Source: Streptomyces sp. NRRL S-646 (GTDB lineage Bacteria > Actinomycetota > Actinomycetes > Streptomycetales > Streptomycetaceae). Taken from it: a stretch of DNA of 64,000 nt. The notes beneath the pieces are model-generated. The model saw only the letters and a program-made list of their open reading frames with translations, searched no databases and was not told the DNA's origin. Both the position numbers and the translations under genes were made by a program. The DNA lies in contig NZ_JODC01000006.1 of assembly GCF_000720765.1 (NCBI RefSeq), positions 62,001 through 126,000 of the forward strand, read 5' to 3'. Numbering within the stretch: the stretch's first letter is position 1; each line of letters starts with the position of its first letter. This document shows, piece after piece, positions 25,073 through 33,016 of this stretch.

Positions 25073-25975
25073 ATGGACTTTCTCGACTTCGCCTTCATGC
25101 AGCGGGCCCTGCTCGCCGCCGTCCTCGTCGGCATCACCGCCCCGGCGATCGGCATCTACCTCGTGCAGCGCCGCCAGGCCCTGATGGGCGACGGCATCGG
25201 CCATGTGGCGATGACGGGCGTCGGCCTCGGCTTCCTGCTCTCCGCGTCCCCGGTCTGGATGGCGACCCTCACCTCCGTGCTCGGCGCGGTCCTGATGGAG
25301 CTGATCCGCTGGTACGGCCGCACCCGCGGCGACATCGCCCTCGCGATGCTCTTCTACGGCGGTATGGCCGGCGGCGTGATGTTCATCAACCTCGCGCCGG
25401 GCGGCTCGAACGCCAACCTGACCTCGTACCTCTTCGGCTCCCTGTCGACCGTCTCGGAGTCGGACGTGACGGCGATCTGCCTGCTCGCGGGCTTCGTGGT
25501 GCTGGTCACCCTCGGTCTGCGCCGGCAGCTCTTCGCCGTCAGCCAGGACGAGGAGTTCGCGCGCGTGACCGGCCTTCCGGTGCGTGCCCTGAACCTCCTC
25601 ACCGCCGTCACGGCGGCGGTGACGGTGACGGTCGCGATGCGGGTGGTGGGTCTGCTGCTGGTGAGCGCTCTGATGGTGGTGCCCGTGGCGGCGGCACAGC
25701 AGTTGAGCCGCAGCTTTGCGGCGACGTTCGCGATCGCGGTGGCGATCGGGGTCTCCGTGACCATCGGCGGCACGATCACGTCGTACTACCAGGACGTGCC
25801 GCCCGGCGCGACGATCGTGCTGCTGACCATCGCGGCCTTCATGGCGCTGACCGCGCTGGCGGCCCCGCTGGCCCGCCGCCGCGCCCGTGCCGCGGCGGCC
25901 GGACAGCCCGCCGGCGACCCGGCGGAGTGCGCAATTCCGGCCGCGCGGGCCCCCGAGGGGAAGGTCGGCGTCTGA
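25073..25975 (+). CDS. znuB: Zinc ABC transporter permease
   Basis: A protein of 300 residues of the ABC-3 permease family, with eight or nine membrane segments. The conserved block QRRQALMGDGIGHVAMTGVGLG (about 37-58) and RTRGDIALAMLFYGG match ZnuB/TroC. It starts 11 bases after znuC. The C-terminal 30 residues are charged and cytoplasmic. The open frame overlaps nothing essential; zur begins 60 bases on. Confidence 0.94.
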   Translation: MDFLDFAFMQRALLAAVLVGITAPAIGIYLVQRRQALMGDGIGHVAMTGVGLGFLLSASPVWMATLTSVLGAVLMELIRWYGRTRGDIALAMLFYGGMAGGVMFINLAPGGSNANLTSYLFGSLSTVSESDVTAICLLAGFVVLVTLGLRRQLFAVSQDEEFARVTGLPVRALNLLTAVTAAVTVTVAMRVVGLLLVSALMVVPVAAAQQLSRSFAATFAIAVAIGVSVTIGGTITSYYQDVPPGATIVLLTIAAFMALTALAAPLARRRARAAAAGQPAGDPAECAIPAARAPEGKVGV

Positions 25976-26034
25976 CTGCGCACAGGCCGGGCTGGCACAA
26001 TGGCCCGGCAGACGCAGATGTGAGGAGGCAACCG

Positions 26035-26454
26035 GTGACGACCGCTGGACCGCCCGTGAAGGGCCGTGCAACCCGCCAGCGGGCAGCTGTGGCGGCGGCG
26101 CTCGACGAGGTCGACGAGTTCCGCAGCGCGCAGGATCTCCACGACATGCTCAAGCACAAGGGCGACTCGGTCGGCCTGACCACGGTCTACCGCACCCTCC
26201 AGTCCCTCGCCGACGCCGGCGAGGTGGACGTCCTGCGCACCTCCGACGGCGAGTCCGTCTACCGCCGCTGCTCCACCGGCGAACACCACCACCACCTGGT
26301 CTGCCGTGTCTGCGGCAAGGCGGTCGAGGTCGAGGGCCCCGCGGTGGAGAAGTGGGCGGAGGCGATCGCGGCGGAGCACGGATACGTGAACGTGGCGCAC
26401 ACGGTGGAGATCTTCGGCACGTGCGCGGATTGCGCGGCGACGCAGAAGAACTGA
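26035..26454 (+). CDS. zur: Zinc uptake regulator, Fur family
   Basis: A protein of 139 residues from GTG 26035, 6 bases after GAGGAGG. The winged helix has FRSAQDLHDMLKHKGDSVGLTTVYRTLQSLAD. The metal sites are HHHH (about 82-85) and two Cys pairs, CRVCGK and CADC, which hold the structural zinc. As a dimer with zinc it represses znuACB through the box on znuA. It is last in the operon, so repression of the operon also limits Zur itself. It ends 5 bases from the convergent YcxB-like gene. Confidence 0.95.
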   Translation: MTTAGPPVKGRATRQRAAVAAALDEVDEFRSAQDLHDMLKHKGDSVGLTTVYRTLQSLADAGEVDVLRTSDGESVYRRCSTGEHHHHLVCRVCGKAVEVEGPAVEKWAEAIAAEHGYVNVAHTVEIFGTCADCAATQKN

Positions 26455-26458
26455 GCCC

Positions 26459-26992
26459 TCAGACGCGGGTCAGGTTGCGGTCGAGGATCTCCCGCAGCCG
26501 GTCCGCGTCCGCGGGGTTCTGCAGGCCGCGCTTGGGCAGGACCGTGAAGCAGGTGGCGTTCTTGTCGTCGCTGAAGGTGAAGAAGGCGTCCTTGGTCTCC
26601 CGATAGCGGGGCTGCGCGGCCCAGTTGACCGACGTCGTGCTGTTGTCGGTCGCCATCGTCAGCCCGGCGTCCGTCACCGTCGCGCGGTACGTGCCGTTGC
26701 GAGCGGCGATCTTGACGACCGTACGGGCCTGCAACTGTGGCATGAGGAGCAGGAGTCCTGCGAGCAGCGGCAGCCAGATCAGCAGAAACCAGTCGATGTG
26801 TCCCCCGGCGAGCGCACCCGCGATCTCGATGACGAAGGCTACGGCGACGAAGCCGACCGCCCACTTCTGTATCTTCCCCGCCCGGTTGAAGCGCCTGCGC
26901 TCCCGCAGCGCCCCCGAGAAATCCCCCGCGACCGGCTGATACACCAGCTCGACCACGCCCTGTTCGGCGTCCCGCCCCATGTCCATGACCAT
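26459..26992 (-). CDS. YcxB-like membrane protein
   Basis: A protein of 177 residues. A short N-terminal strand (VELVYQPVAGDFSGALRERRR) is followed by two membrane helices (about 45-95, WAVGFVAVAFVIEIAGALAGG and WFLLIWLPLLAGLLLLMP). The C-terminal beta domain has DAGLTMATDNSTTSVNWAAQPRYRETKDAFFTF, resembling the YcxB family C-terminal domain. Function is unknown. Several ATG codons lie near the 5' end and none has a clear ribosome site, so the start is uncertain by a few codons. It lies downstream of uppS on the same strand, 55 bases away. Confidence 0.82.
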   Translation of the reverse strand: MVMDMGRDAEQGVVELVYQPVAGDFSGALRERRRFNRAGKIQKWAVGFVAVAFVIEIAGALAGGHIDWFLLIWLPLLAGLLLLMPQLQARTVVKIAARNGTYRATVTDAGLTMATDNSTTSVNWAAQPRYRETKDAFFTFSDDKNATCFTVLPKRGLQNPADADRLREILDRNLTRV

Positions 26993-27047
26993 GAGGCGGG
27001 ATAGTACAGGCGCTTTTCGGCCGCCAGGTGATCAGCTTGGGCCGAAA

Positions 27048-27899
27048 CTACGAGGTGGCCGGCCCGCCCCGCATGTCCCGCTCCATGGCGAGCAGTTCCT
27101 CGTTCGGGACGGCGCCGCCGAAGCGGCGGTCGCGCGAGGCGAACTCGACGCAGGCCCGCCACAGGTCGCGCCGGTCGAAGTCCGGCCACAGCACGTCCTG
27201 GAAGACCATCTCGGCGTATGCGCTCTGCCAGAGCAGGTAGTTGGAGGTGCGCTGCTCGCCGCTCGGCCGCAGGAACAGGTCCACGTCCGGCATGTCCGGG
27301 TAGTAGAGGTACTTGGCGAGGGTCTTCTCGGTGACCTTGGAGGGGTCGAGGCGCCCCGCCTTCACATCCTCGGCGAGCGCCTGCGCGGCGTCCGCGATCT
27401 CGGCCCGCCCGCCGTAGTTCATGCAGAAGTACAGCGTCAGCTTGTCGTTGCCCTTGGTCTGCTCCTGGGCGACCTGGAGCTCCTTGGCGACCGACTTCCA
27501 CAGCTTGGGCATACGGCCCACCCAGCGCACCCGGATGCCGAGTTCGTCGAGCTGGTCGCGGGTCTTGCGGATGAAGTCGCGGTTGAAGTTCATCAGGAAG
27601 CGGACCTCTTCGGGCGAGCGCTTCCAGTTCTCGGTGGAGAACGCGTAGAGGGAGATGTTGCCGACGCCCATCTCGACCGCGCCCTGGAGAACATCCAGCA
27701 CACGCTCGGCACCGACCTTGTGCCCTTCCGTCCGCGGCAGCCCGCGCTCCTTCGCCCACCGGCCGTTCCCGTCCATGACGATCGCCACATGGTTCGGGAC
27801 CAGCTCGCCCGGCAGCTTCGGCGCGCGAGCGCCGGACGGGTGCGGCTCCGGTGCCTTGTACTCGCGGCGCTGGCGTCCCAGGATCCCGCGTACGACCAT
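27048..27899 (-). CDS. uppS: Isoprenyl transferase (undecaprenyl/polyprenyl diphosphate synthase)
   Basis: A cis-prenyltransferase of 283 residues that makes the lipid carrier for cell-wall synthesis. The catalytic motif AIVMDGNGRWAKERGLPR with the essential Asp is at about 45-62. HKVGAE, LRPSGEQRTSNYLLWQSAYAEM and the FxDxLWPDF block complete the fold. I chose ATG 27899 because GAGGAGA precedes it; a longer open frame runs antisense-like into recO. It is 23 bases downstream of recO and probably co-transcribed, the conserved actinobacterial order. Confidence 0.96.
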   Translation of the reverse strand: MVVRGILGRQRREYKAPEPHPSGARAPKLPGELVPNHVAIVMDGNGRWAKERGLPRTEGHKVGAERVLDVLQGAVEMGVGNISLYAFSTENWKRSPEEVRFLMNFNRDFIRKTRDQLDELGIRVRWVGRMPKLWKSVAKELQVAQEQTKGNDKLTLYFCMNYGGRAEIADAAQALAEDVKAGRLDPSKVTEKTLAKYLYYPDMPDVDLFLRPSGEQRTSNYLLWQSAYAEMVFQDVLWPDFDRRDLWRACVEFASRDRRFGGAVPNEELLAMERDMRGGPATS

Positions 27900-27922
27900 G
27901 TGCTTCTCGTCTCCTCTACGGC

Positions 27923-28669
27923 TTACTTCTCTACGTAACGCAGCGAACGCAGCCCGCGTTCCAGATGCCAGTGCAGATAGGCGGACACCAGCCCGCTCCC
28001 CTCCCTGACATACCGCGGCTCGCACGCGTCCGCGGTCTCCCAGTCTCCCGTAAGCAGCGCGCCCAGCAGTTCCAGGGTCTGCGGCGAGGGTACGACGCTG
28101 CCGGGCACCCGGCAGTCGACGCAGACGGCTCCGCCGGAGGCGACCGAGAAGAACCGGTTCGGCCCGGGCATCCCGCACTTCGCGCAGTCGCTGAAGGTGG
28201 GGGCGTAGCCGTTGACGGCGAGGGAGCGCAGGAGGAAGGCGTCGAGGACGAGGTGCGGGGCGTGCTCGCCGCGGGCGAGGGTGCGCAGGGCGCCCACGAG
28301 CAGCAGGTACTGCTGCACCGCCGGCTCGCCCTCGTGGTCGGTGAACCGCTCGGCGGTCTCCAGCATGGCGGTGCCCGCGGTGTAGCGGGCGTAGTCGGCG
28401 ACGATCCCGCCGCCGTACGGCGCGATGGTCTCGCTCTGCGTGCACAGCGGCAGATGGCGCCCGACGAGCTCACTGCCGCGCGCGAAGAACTGCACGTCGA
28501 CATGGGAGAAGGGTTCGAGCCGGGCACCGAACTTGGACTTGGTACGCCGGACCCCGCGTGCCACGGCCCGCACGCGCCCGTGACCACGGGTGAGCAAGGT
28601 GATGATGCGGTCCGCTTCCCCGAGCTTCTGGGTCCGCAGCACGATGCCGTCGTCCCGGAAAAGACTCAT
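27923..28669 (-). CDS. recO: DNA repair protein RecO
   Basis: A protein of 248 residues. The N-terminal OB fold begins MSLFRDDGIVLRTQKLGEADRIITLLTR. The C-terminal part has a zinc finger of two Cys pairs, CAKCGMPG and CVDCRVPG. RecO loads RecA onto SSB-coated DNA in the RecFOR pathway. It lies directly upstream of uppS, as in other streptomycetes. Confidence 0.96.
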   Translation of the reverse strand: MSLFRDDGIVLRTQKLGEADRIITLLTRGHGRVRAVARGVRRTKSKFGARLEPFSHVDVQFFARGSELVGRHLPLCTQSETIAPYGGGIVADYARYTAGTAMLETAERFTDHEGEPAVQQYLLLVGALRTLARGEHAPHLVLDAFLLRSLAVNGYAPTFSDCAKCGMPGPNRFFSVASGGAVCVDCRVPGSVVPSPQTLELLGALLTGDWETADACEPRYVREGSGLVSAYLHWHLERGLRSLRYVEK

Positions 28670-28746
28670 CGCCGACCCCCGCAGGGCTCCGGCCGGTCTT
28701 CCTCAGGGAACAGACTCATGAGGTCCATTCTCGCGTACCGCCGGAC

Positions 28747-29370
28747 TCAGCGGGGACGGTCGGGGTGGCTGATGCTGTCCCAGGGGGCCAGGTTCCACGG
28801 GCTGGCCCCGTTCGCCGGGTCCAGGAGGGCGCGCAGATGCGCGTCGGCGGCGGACTGCGGGGCGGGGAAGGCCGCGTCCTGGGTGCCGCGCAGCCCGTCC
28901 CGCCACACGGTCCGCCCCAGCAGGTAGTGATCGGCGTACTCCTGCCAGGAGGCGTACGTCCCGACGACCGCCGGCACGATGTTCTTCAGCGCGGTCCAGG
29001 CCTCGGCCTCGGTGACCATCCCGCACCCGAAGCCGAGCCGGGCGATGTCGGCGTACAGGGCGGCGTCCCAGGCGAGCGGTGAGACGCCGAGGAGCTGCCT
29101 GGCCCGCGCGCGGTAGCCGCTGCGCGACAGCCCGTCCAGCCGGTCGGTCAGCTCGGTGCGCGAGGTGATCTCCCACTGCTCGGCCAGCCGGCTGCGGGCG
29201 CTGTCGTCGTCGATCCGCGTGAACGGGTACAGGGTGGTCCGCGAGGCGCCGCGGTCCCGGCTGACCGGCGCGCTCAGCGACACCATCCAGAGCTGGTGTG
29301 CCGTGAGCGGGTCGGGGTAGCGCCGCACGGCCCGCGGCTTCAGCCATCTCCATATGCTCGGCAGACTCAT
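28747..29370 (-). CDS. DUF1266-type conserved protein
   Basis: A protein of 207 residues. The C-terminal two-thirds match the DUF1266 pattern: LAEQWEITSRTELTDRLDGL, AWDAALYADIARLGFGCGMVTEAEAWTAL and WQEYADHYLLGRTVWRDG. This is an all-helical domain with conserved Trp/Tyr residues and unknown function, found in stress- or toxin-associated loci in several bacteria. No signal or membrane segment is present. It lies 15 bases downstream of a small gene and 78 bases upstream of recO on the same strand. Confidence 0.85.
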   Translation of the reverse strand: MSLPSIWRWLKPRAVRRYPDPLTAHQLWMVSLSAPVSRDRGASRTTLYPFTRIDDDSARSRLAEQWEITSRTELTDRLDGLSRSGYRARARQLLGVSPLAWDAALYADIARLGFGCGMVTEAEAWTALKNIVPAVVGTYASWQEYADHYLLGRTVWRDGLRGTQDAAFPAPQSAADAHLRALLDPANGASPWNLAPWDSISHPDRPR

Positions 29371-29385
29371 GCGCCCGCACCTTAC

Positions 29386-29601
29386 TCAAGGCACTTCACC
29401 CCGGCTGCGGGCGTTGGCGTACGCGGTCGCCGCGCTCAGCCGCTCCGCCTGGGTGGCCCCGCGCACGGCGGCGGGATCGGCGTCCCACTCCCTGCCGCCC
29501 CCGTACGGTCTCAGTTGCACGTACGGCCCTTCGTGCCCCATGACGATTCCCACCTTTCCAGTACGCGTGTCCACGACATGAGTGCCGACGGGCGGTTTCA
29601 T
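29386..29601 (-). CDS. Conserved small protein, unknown function (71 aa)
   Basis: ATG 29601 follows AAGGAGAGGAA, a strong ribosome site. The N-terminal half is a small beta-rich module (VGTHVVDTRTGKVGIVMGHEGPYVQLRPYGGGREWD) similar to the SH3-like barrels of small DNA- or peptide-binding proteins. The C-terminal half is helical and alanine-rich. I do not recognise a named family, but the pattern occurs widely in Streptomyces, from memory. It is probably co-transcribed with the DUF1266 gene. Confidence 0.75.
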   Translation of the reverse strand: MKPPVGTHVVDTRTGKVGIVMGHEGPYVQLRPYGGGREWDADPAAVRGATQAERLSAATAYANARSRGEVP

Positions 29602-29984
29602 TTCCTCTCCTTAACGACCGTAACGAACACGACTCATAATTGCGGGCACCGTGTCCGTTGCGCCTACAGCGTGCTCCCCTTTCCTTTTGAGTTTCACGCT
29701 TTTCGTCTCCGGCGTGGACCGTTCCGCCTACACTCGGCAGGAGTCTGTGCTCCACAAGTGCTGGCCAGGGAGAGGTGGTTGGGCCATGGCCAACGCTTCG
29801 CACGCGTCACGGCTCGCAATCCGGGAGTTCGAGCAGGCCTTTCGAAAAGCCTCAGCCCGAAATCGCGATGCGCATTGACCAGGCCCTGCAAACCGACGGT
29901 ATTTTCGAGCGGTTCATGGAGTTCGAAGAGGCGCCACCGGCTGCCTATACGAAGAAAGCAGTCACAGCAGCGGCGAGGGTGCGG
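29602..29984. other. 383-base gap with a possible frameshifted gene remnant (plus strand)
   Basis: Two short plus-strand frames overlap at the sequence ATGCGCATTGA. The first runs 29786-29878 (30 residues, helical, FEQAFRKASARN). The second starts at ATG 29868 (DQALQTDGIFERFMEFEEAPP) and runs into the antisense of the next gene without its own stop. Their G/C content at third positions is about 60 percent, well below neighbours. A one-base slip would join them. This looks like the ruined start of an acquired gene, or two tiny coupled genes. No homology is claimed. Confidence 0.35.
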
Positions 29985-31019
29985 TCACTCGGCCACCCGG
30001 CGCAGCCGGCGGCGGACGCTCCCCAGTTCCGGCTCGGGCTCATGGTCCGGCTCCGTCGCCGCCCACAGCTCGTTGAACAGGTTGACGCGGTCCTCGACGT
30101 GCTCGTGCTTCATCCTCAGCATCGTCATGTCCGGCCTGACGTGATTGTCCGGCCGCGTCTCGTAGGACAGCTCCCCGTCGAAGATGATGAAGTCCATCAC
30201 CGTGCCGCCCGGATCCAGCTGCGACTGCACGCCTATACGCGCGTCGATGCCGTACCTGCGCTGCCGCGCGCAGAGTTGCTCGAGGGCTTCGGTGACCTCC
30301 TCCGGCTCGTCCACGAGGAACAGGCGCCGGACCTCCACGCCCCGGGTCTTGATGGCCTTCTCCTGCGCGCTGAGATACCGCTTCGCGGGCTCGCTGGACC
30401 AGAAGTCCCGGTCGACGGTCGTGCTCGTGGCGTACAGGGTCTTCTTGACGCACAGGGCGAGGTCGATCAGCCACTCGTGGTTCTCGAACGAGGAGTCCGC
30501 TCTGCCGCTGATGAGGTCCTCCATCAGCTCGGCGAGCCGCTTCAGTTCCTCCTCGGCGAAGCTCTTCACGATCCCCGGCGCCTCGTCACCGACCTGGGTG
30601 TACGCCTTGACCAGCCGGGTCACTTCCTCGGAGCGCAGGACGGAACCGTCCACCTTGCTGAACAGCTCCGTAGCCTCGTTGATCTTGGCGAAGCTCTGGT
30701 CGACCGCGGTGCGCATCTCCGCATGGTGGTTGGCCAGGCTCTGCTTCATGTCGTCGATGTGCCGGCGCTGGCTCTCCTCGACCACCTCGAGGCGCTCCCC
30801 GAAGTCCACGAGGTACTGGACGATCAGCGTGGCGCTGCCGAGGACGATGGACGCCACCCACTGCCAGATGTCGTTGTTGTCGCCGTTCAGCAGGATGGTC
30901 AGCAGGAAGGCGCCGCCCGCCGCCGACGCCGTGATCAGGATCTTCCAGAACAGCTTGGGTATGCCCTGCCGCTGCACCCTCGCTCCGTTGTCCCCGGACC
31001 CTAACGACGCTCCGCTCAT
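29985..31019 (-). CDS. Membrane-anchored coiled-coil protein, last gene of the SCO2521-2525-type operon
   Basis: A protein of 344 residues. Two membrane helices (about 24-46 and 50-73) form a hairpin anchor. A charged coiled coil follows (about 74-140, RLEVVEESQRRHIDDMKQSL). The C-terminal globular domain (about 200-330) has FWSSEPAKRYLSAQEKAIKTRG, VRRLFLVDEPEEV and VMDFIIFDGELSYETRP, a pattern seen in phospholipase-D-like folds that lack the HKD catalytic residues (inference). Codon 6 is TTA (31002-31004), so even initiation of elongation would need bldA tRNA. It lies 37 bases after the SCO2521-type gene. It probably tethers the system to the membrane. Function unknown. Confidence 0.82.
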   Translation of the reverse strand: MSGASLGSGDNGARVQRQGIPKLFWKILITASAAGGAFLLTILLNGDNNDIWQWVASIVLGSATLIVQYLVDFGERLEVVEESQRRHIDDMKQSLANHHAEMRTAVDQSFAKINEATELFSKVDGSVLRSEEVTRLVKAYTQVGDEAPGIVKSFAEEELKRLAELMEDLISGRADSSFENHEWLIDLALCVKKTLYATSTTVDRDFWSSEPAKRYLSAQEKAIKTRGVEVRRLFLVDEPEEVTEALEQLCARQRRYGIDARIGVQSQLDPGGTVMDFIIFDGELSYETRPDNHVRPDMTMLRMKHEHVEDRVNLFNELWAATEPDHEPEPELGSVRRRLRRVAE

Positions 31020-31056
31020 GTCTCTCCCCCGTCGGGTATGTGGTTGGTGCCGCCCC

Positions 31057-32028
31057 TCAGCTCGTGCTCAGTGCCTGGTGCAGCAGCGGTATGGCCTGGA
31101 CGGCCAGTTGGTCCCGGATGCGCTGGACCAGGTTCTGCCACTGGCGTGTGAACCCCGGTTCCCGCTCCAGCACTTCCCACAGGTGGACCAGCGAGCGGTC
31201 CACCTGCGCGTGCGGCATCCACAGATGCAGCAGATGGTCGACGGCCGGGCGCAGCGCCTGGACCGCGGCTCGCCCGTCCGCCGCGGCGAGCCGACTGCTG
31301 TCCAGCATGTGCACCACCGTCGTCAAAAGCCAGTCGTGCAGCGCGAGGTCCTCGCACAGACCCGCGGCCGCGGAGACCGGTGTATTCTCCGGCAGCCGCA
31401 GCTCCACGGTCCGCAGCCCGTCCTCGGCGAGTGTGAACCGCGTCAGTTCCGCCCGCTCGCCCTCCGGAATCCGGTGGGCCGCCCAACGCAGGTGTGTGCG
31501 ACGGGACTTGAAGGGGACCTTGCGATCGAGGAGCGGGTGGCGCAGCAGCCGCGTCAGCAGGGACTCGGCGATCATCCCCAGGTCGAGTTCACCGCGCCCG
31601 GCGCCGCGCAGCACGCCCTCCGCGGTGGCCTGTTCGGGCAGCTTGCCGAAGGGCTCGACCACACCGGGCCGTACCAGATAGTGCCCCCAGGGGCGGCGTG
31701 TGTCGGGGCCCGCGGCCGGTGCGCTGAAGTACGCGGTGGACTGCAGCAGACGGCCCTCGGTGAGCGCCACGCGGGTGGCCACCGTGCCGACGACCCGGAC
31801 CTTGGCGCCGTTGGAGGTGGGCAGCCGGCAGTCCACCCCGGTCAGCACCTCCGGGGACAGGGCGTACAGGTTGGGCCGCTCGGAGACCCGGACGTGTTCG
31901 TCGGCGCGCAGTCTGAGCAGCTGGGCGGCGGCCCGGCCGTCCAGCGCCTGGAAGGACGGCAGCAGACAGGTACGCACCTCACCACAGGCGAGGACCGGGC
32001 GCGCGGGCTGTCCGAGGGCCGTCGTCAT
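31057..32028 (-). CDS. SCO2521-family protein, unknown function
   Basis: A protein of 323 residues from ATG 32028, one base after the stop of the SCO2522-type gene, so translation is coupled. It begins with GEVRTCLLPSFQALD, then a beta-rich first half and a helical second half with paired Leu and Trp residues (LHDWLLTTVVHMLD, LLHLWMPHAQVDRSLVHLWEVLE). No signal peptide, membrane segment, Cys/His cluster or NTP motif is visible. From memory, databases name this family only after S. coelicolor SCO2521. It always seems to travel with the other genes of this operon. It may be a structural subunit. Confidence 0.82.
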   Translation of the reverse strand: MTTALGQPARPVLACGEVRTCLLPSFQALDGRAAAQLLRLRADEHVRVSERPNLYALSPEVLTGVDCRLPTSNGAKVRVVGTVATRVALTEGRLLQSTAYFSAPAAGPDTRRPWGHYLVRPGVVEPFGKLPEQATAEGVLRGAGRGELDLGMIAESLLTRLLRHPLLDRKVPFKSRRTHLRWAAHRIPEGERAELTRFTLAEDGLRTVELRLPENTPVSAAAGLCEDLALHDWLLTTVVHMLDSSRLAAADGRAAVQALRPAVDHLLHLWMPHAQVDRSLVHLWEVLEREPGFTRQWQNLVQRIRDQLAVQAIPLLHQALSTS

Positions 32029-32029
32029 G

Positions 32030-33016
32030 TCAGGGCCCCTCGATGGCAAGGGCGTTGACCGGCTCCTCGTAGAAGACGTACGTAGCGCGCTGGGCGACCG
32101 CGGCCGGAACCGCGAGCCCCTCCCGGGCCGAGCGCTCGGCGACCTGCCGGAGCGCCCCGGAGTCGACTTCCGTCTGGTCGAGGATGAGCCGCACGGCGTC
32201 CTCGACGGCCAGGAAACGGTTCGGCATCAGCGTGCAGGTGCGGTAGGCGCTGAAGGCGGCGGCCCGCGGGTTGAGCTGGAGCAGGGGCGGCAGCCGGTCC
32301 CAGTCCTGCGGGAAGTCCTCGCCGTTCCAGGGGCTCGGGACGAGCACCTGCTCACCGAGGTGCCGTAACAGTCCGAGCCTGGCCAGCTGCCATACGGCGG
32401 CCAGGAACGGGCAGGACCACAGCCGCCGGCCGTCCTTCTCGGACCACAGCTCGACGTCCATGAAGACGGAGTGGTTGCGGGCCGCGGTCTCCTGGGGCGG
32501 CTGCCAGCCCCTGACCTCGCCCAGGGCGGCGCGCTTCGTGGTGGGGGTGCGCTGTCCGTTGGCCAGCCAGCCGGTCTGGCTGACGGACGGGCGGGAGCCG
32601 TAGCTGCCCGGCGGCGGCGACTCGACCAGGCGGTGCATGACGGACTCGGCCAGCTCGACACGGTCGGCGACCGCGCAGCCCGACTCGCGGGCCAGGTAGT
32701 CGATGACCAGGCCTGCCTTCTCGGCCTCCTTCAGCACCAGCGGGATGAGTTCGGCGGGTGTGGAGAAGCGCGTGAAGTAGTCGTCGATGAGGAAGCAGGT
32801 GCTGATGCGGGGTCGTTTGCCGCCGGTGCGACGGGCGGCGGAGGCACGCGCCGCGTCCACCCACAGCCGGACCTCGGCGAAGTGCTCCCGCAGTCGCTCG
32901 GGGCCGGCCTCGAAGTCCTCCATGTAGAGGTGGCCCAGCTCCAGGGAGAGATGGGACAGCGGCACGGACTGGGTGCGGAGCTCCGCCGTGGTCTCCCGGA
33001 AGACGGCCTCTCTCAC
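32030..33016 (-). CDS. SCO2522-family protein, unknown function
   Basis: A protein of 328 residues. The start GTG 33016 overlaps the stop of the ATPase gene (GTGA). The N-terminal half has RPRISTCFLIDDYFTRFSTPAELIP and AGLVIDYLARESGCAVAD, an alternating beta-alpha pattern with conserved Asp residues. The middle has HSVFMDVELWSEKDGRRLWSCPFLAAVWQLARLG. Codon 217 is TTA (32366-32368). No signal or membrane segment is visible. From memory, the family is defined only by SCO2522. The Asp-rich DDYF motif could be catalytic, but nothing proves this. Confidence 0.82.
   Translation of the reverse strand: MREAVFRETTAELRTQSVPLSHLSLELGHLYMEDFEAGPERLREHFAEVRLWVDAARASAARRTGGKRPRISTCFLIDDYFTRFSTPAELIPLVLKEAEKAGLVIDYLARESGCAVADRVELAESVMHRLVESPPPGSYGSRPSVSQTGWLANGQRTPTTKRAALGEVRGWQPPQETAARNHSVFMDVELWSEKDGRRLWSCPFLAAVWQLARLGLLRHLGEQVLVPSPWNGEDFPQDWDRLPPLLQLNPRAAAFSAYRTCTLMPNRFLAVEDAVRLILDQTEVDSGALRQVAERSAREGLAVPAAVAQRATYVFYEEPVNALAIEGP

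Noticed and set aside
27048..28445. 465-residue reading of uppS extended into recO
   Set aside because: The extra N-terminal part is antisense-phase recO sequence. The ATG at 27899 has a good ribosome site and gives the normal family length.
29868..31004. Long plus-strand frame opposite the membrane protein gene
   Set aside because: Beyond about 29985 it is the complement of a real gene with membrane helices and a coiled coil. Only the first 120 bases might be remnant coding.
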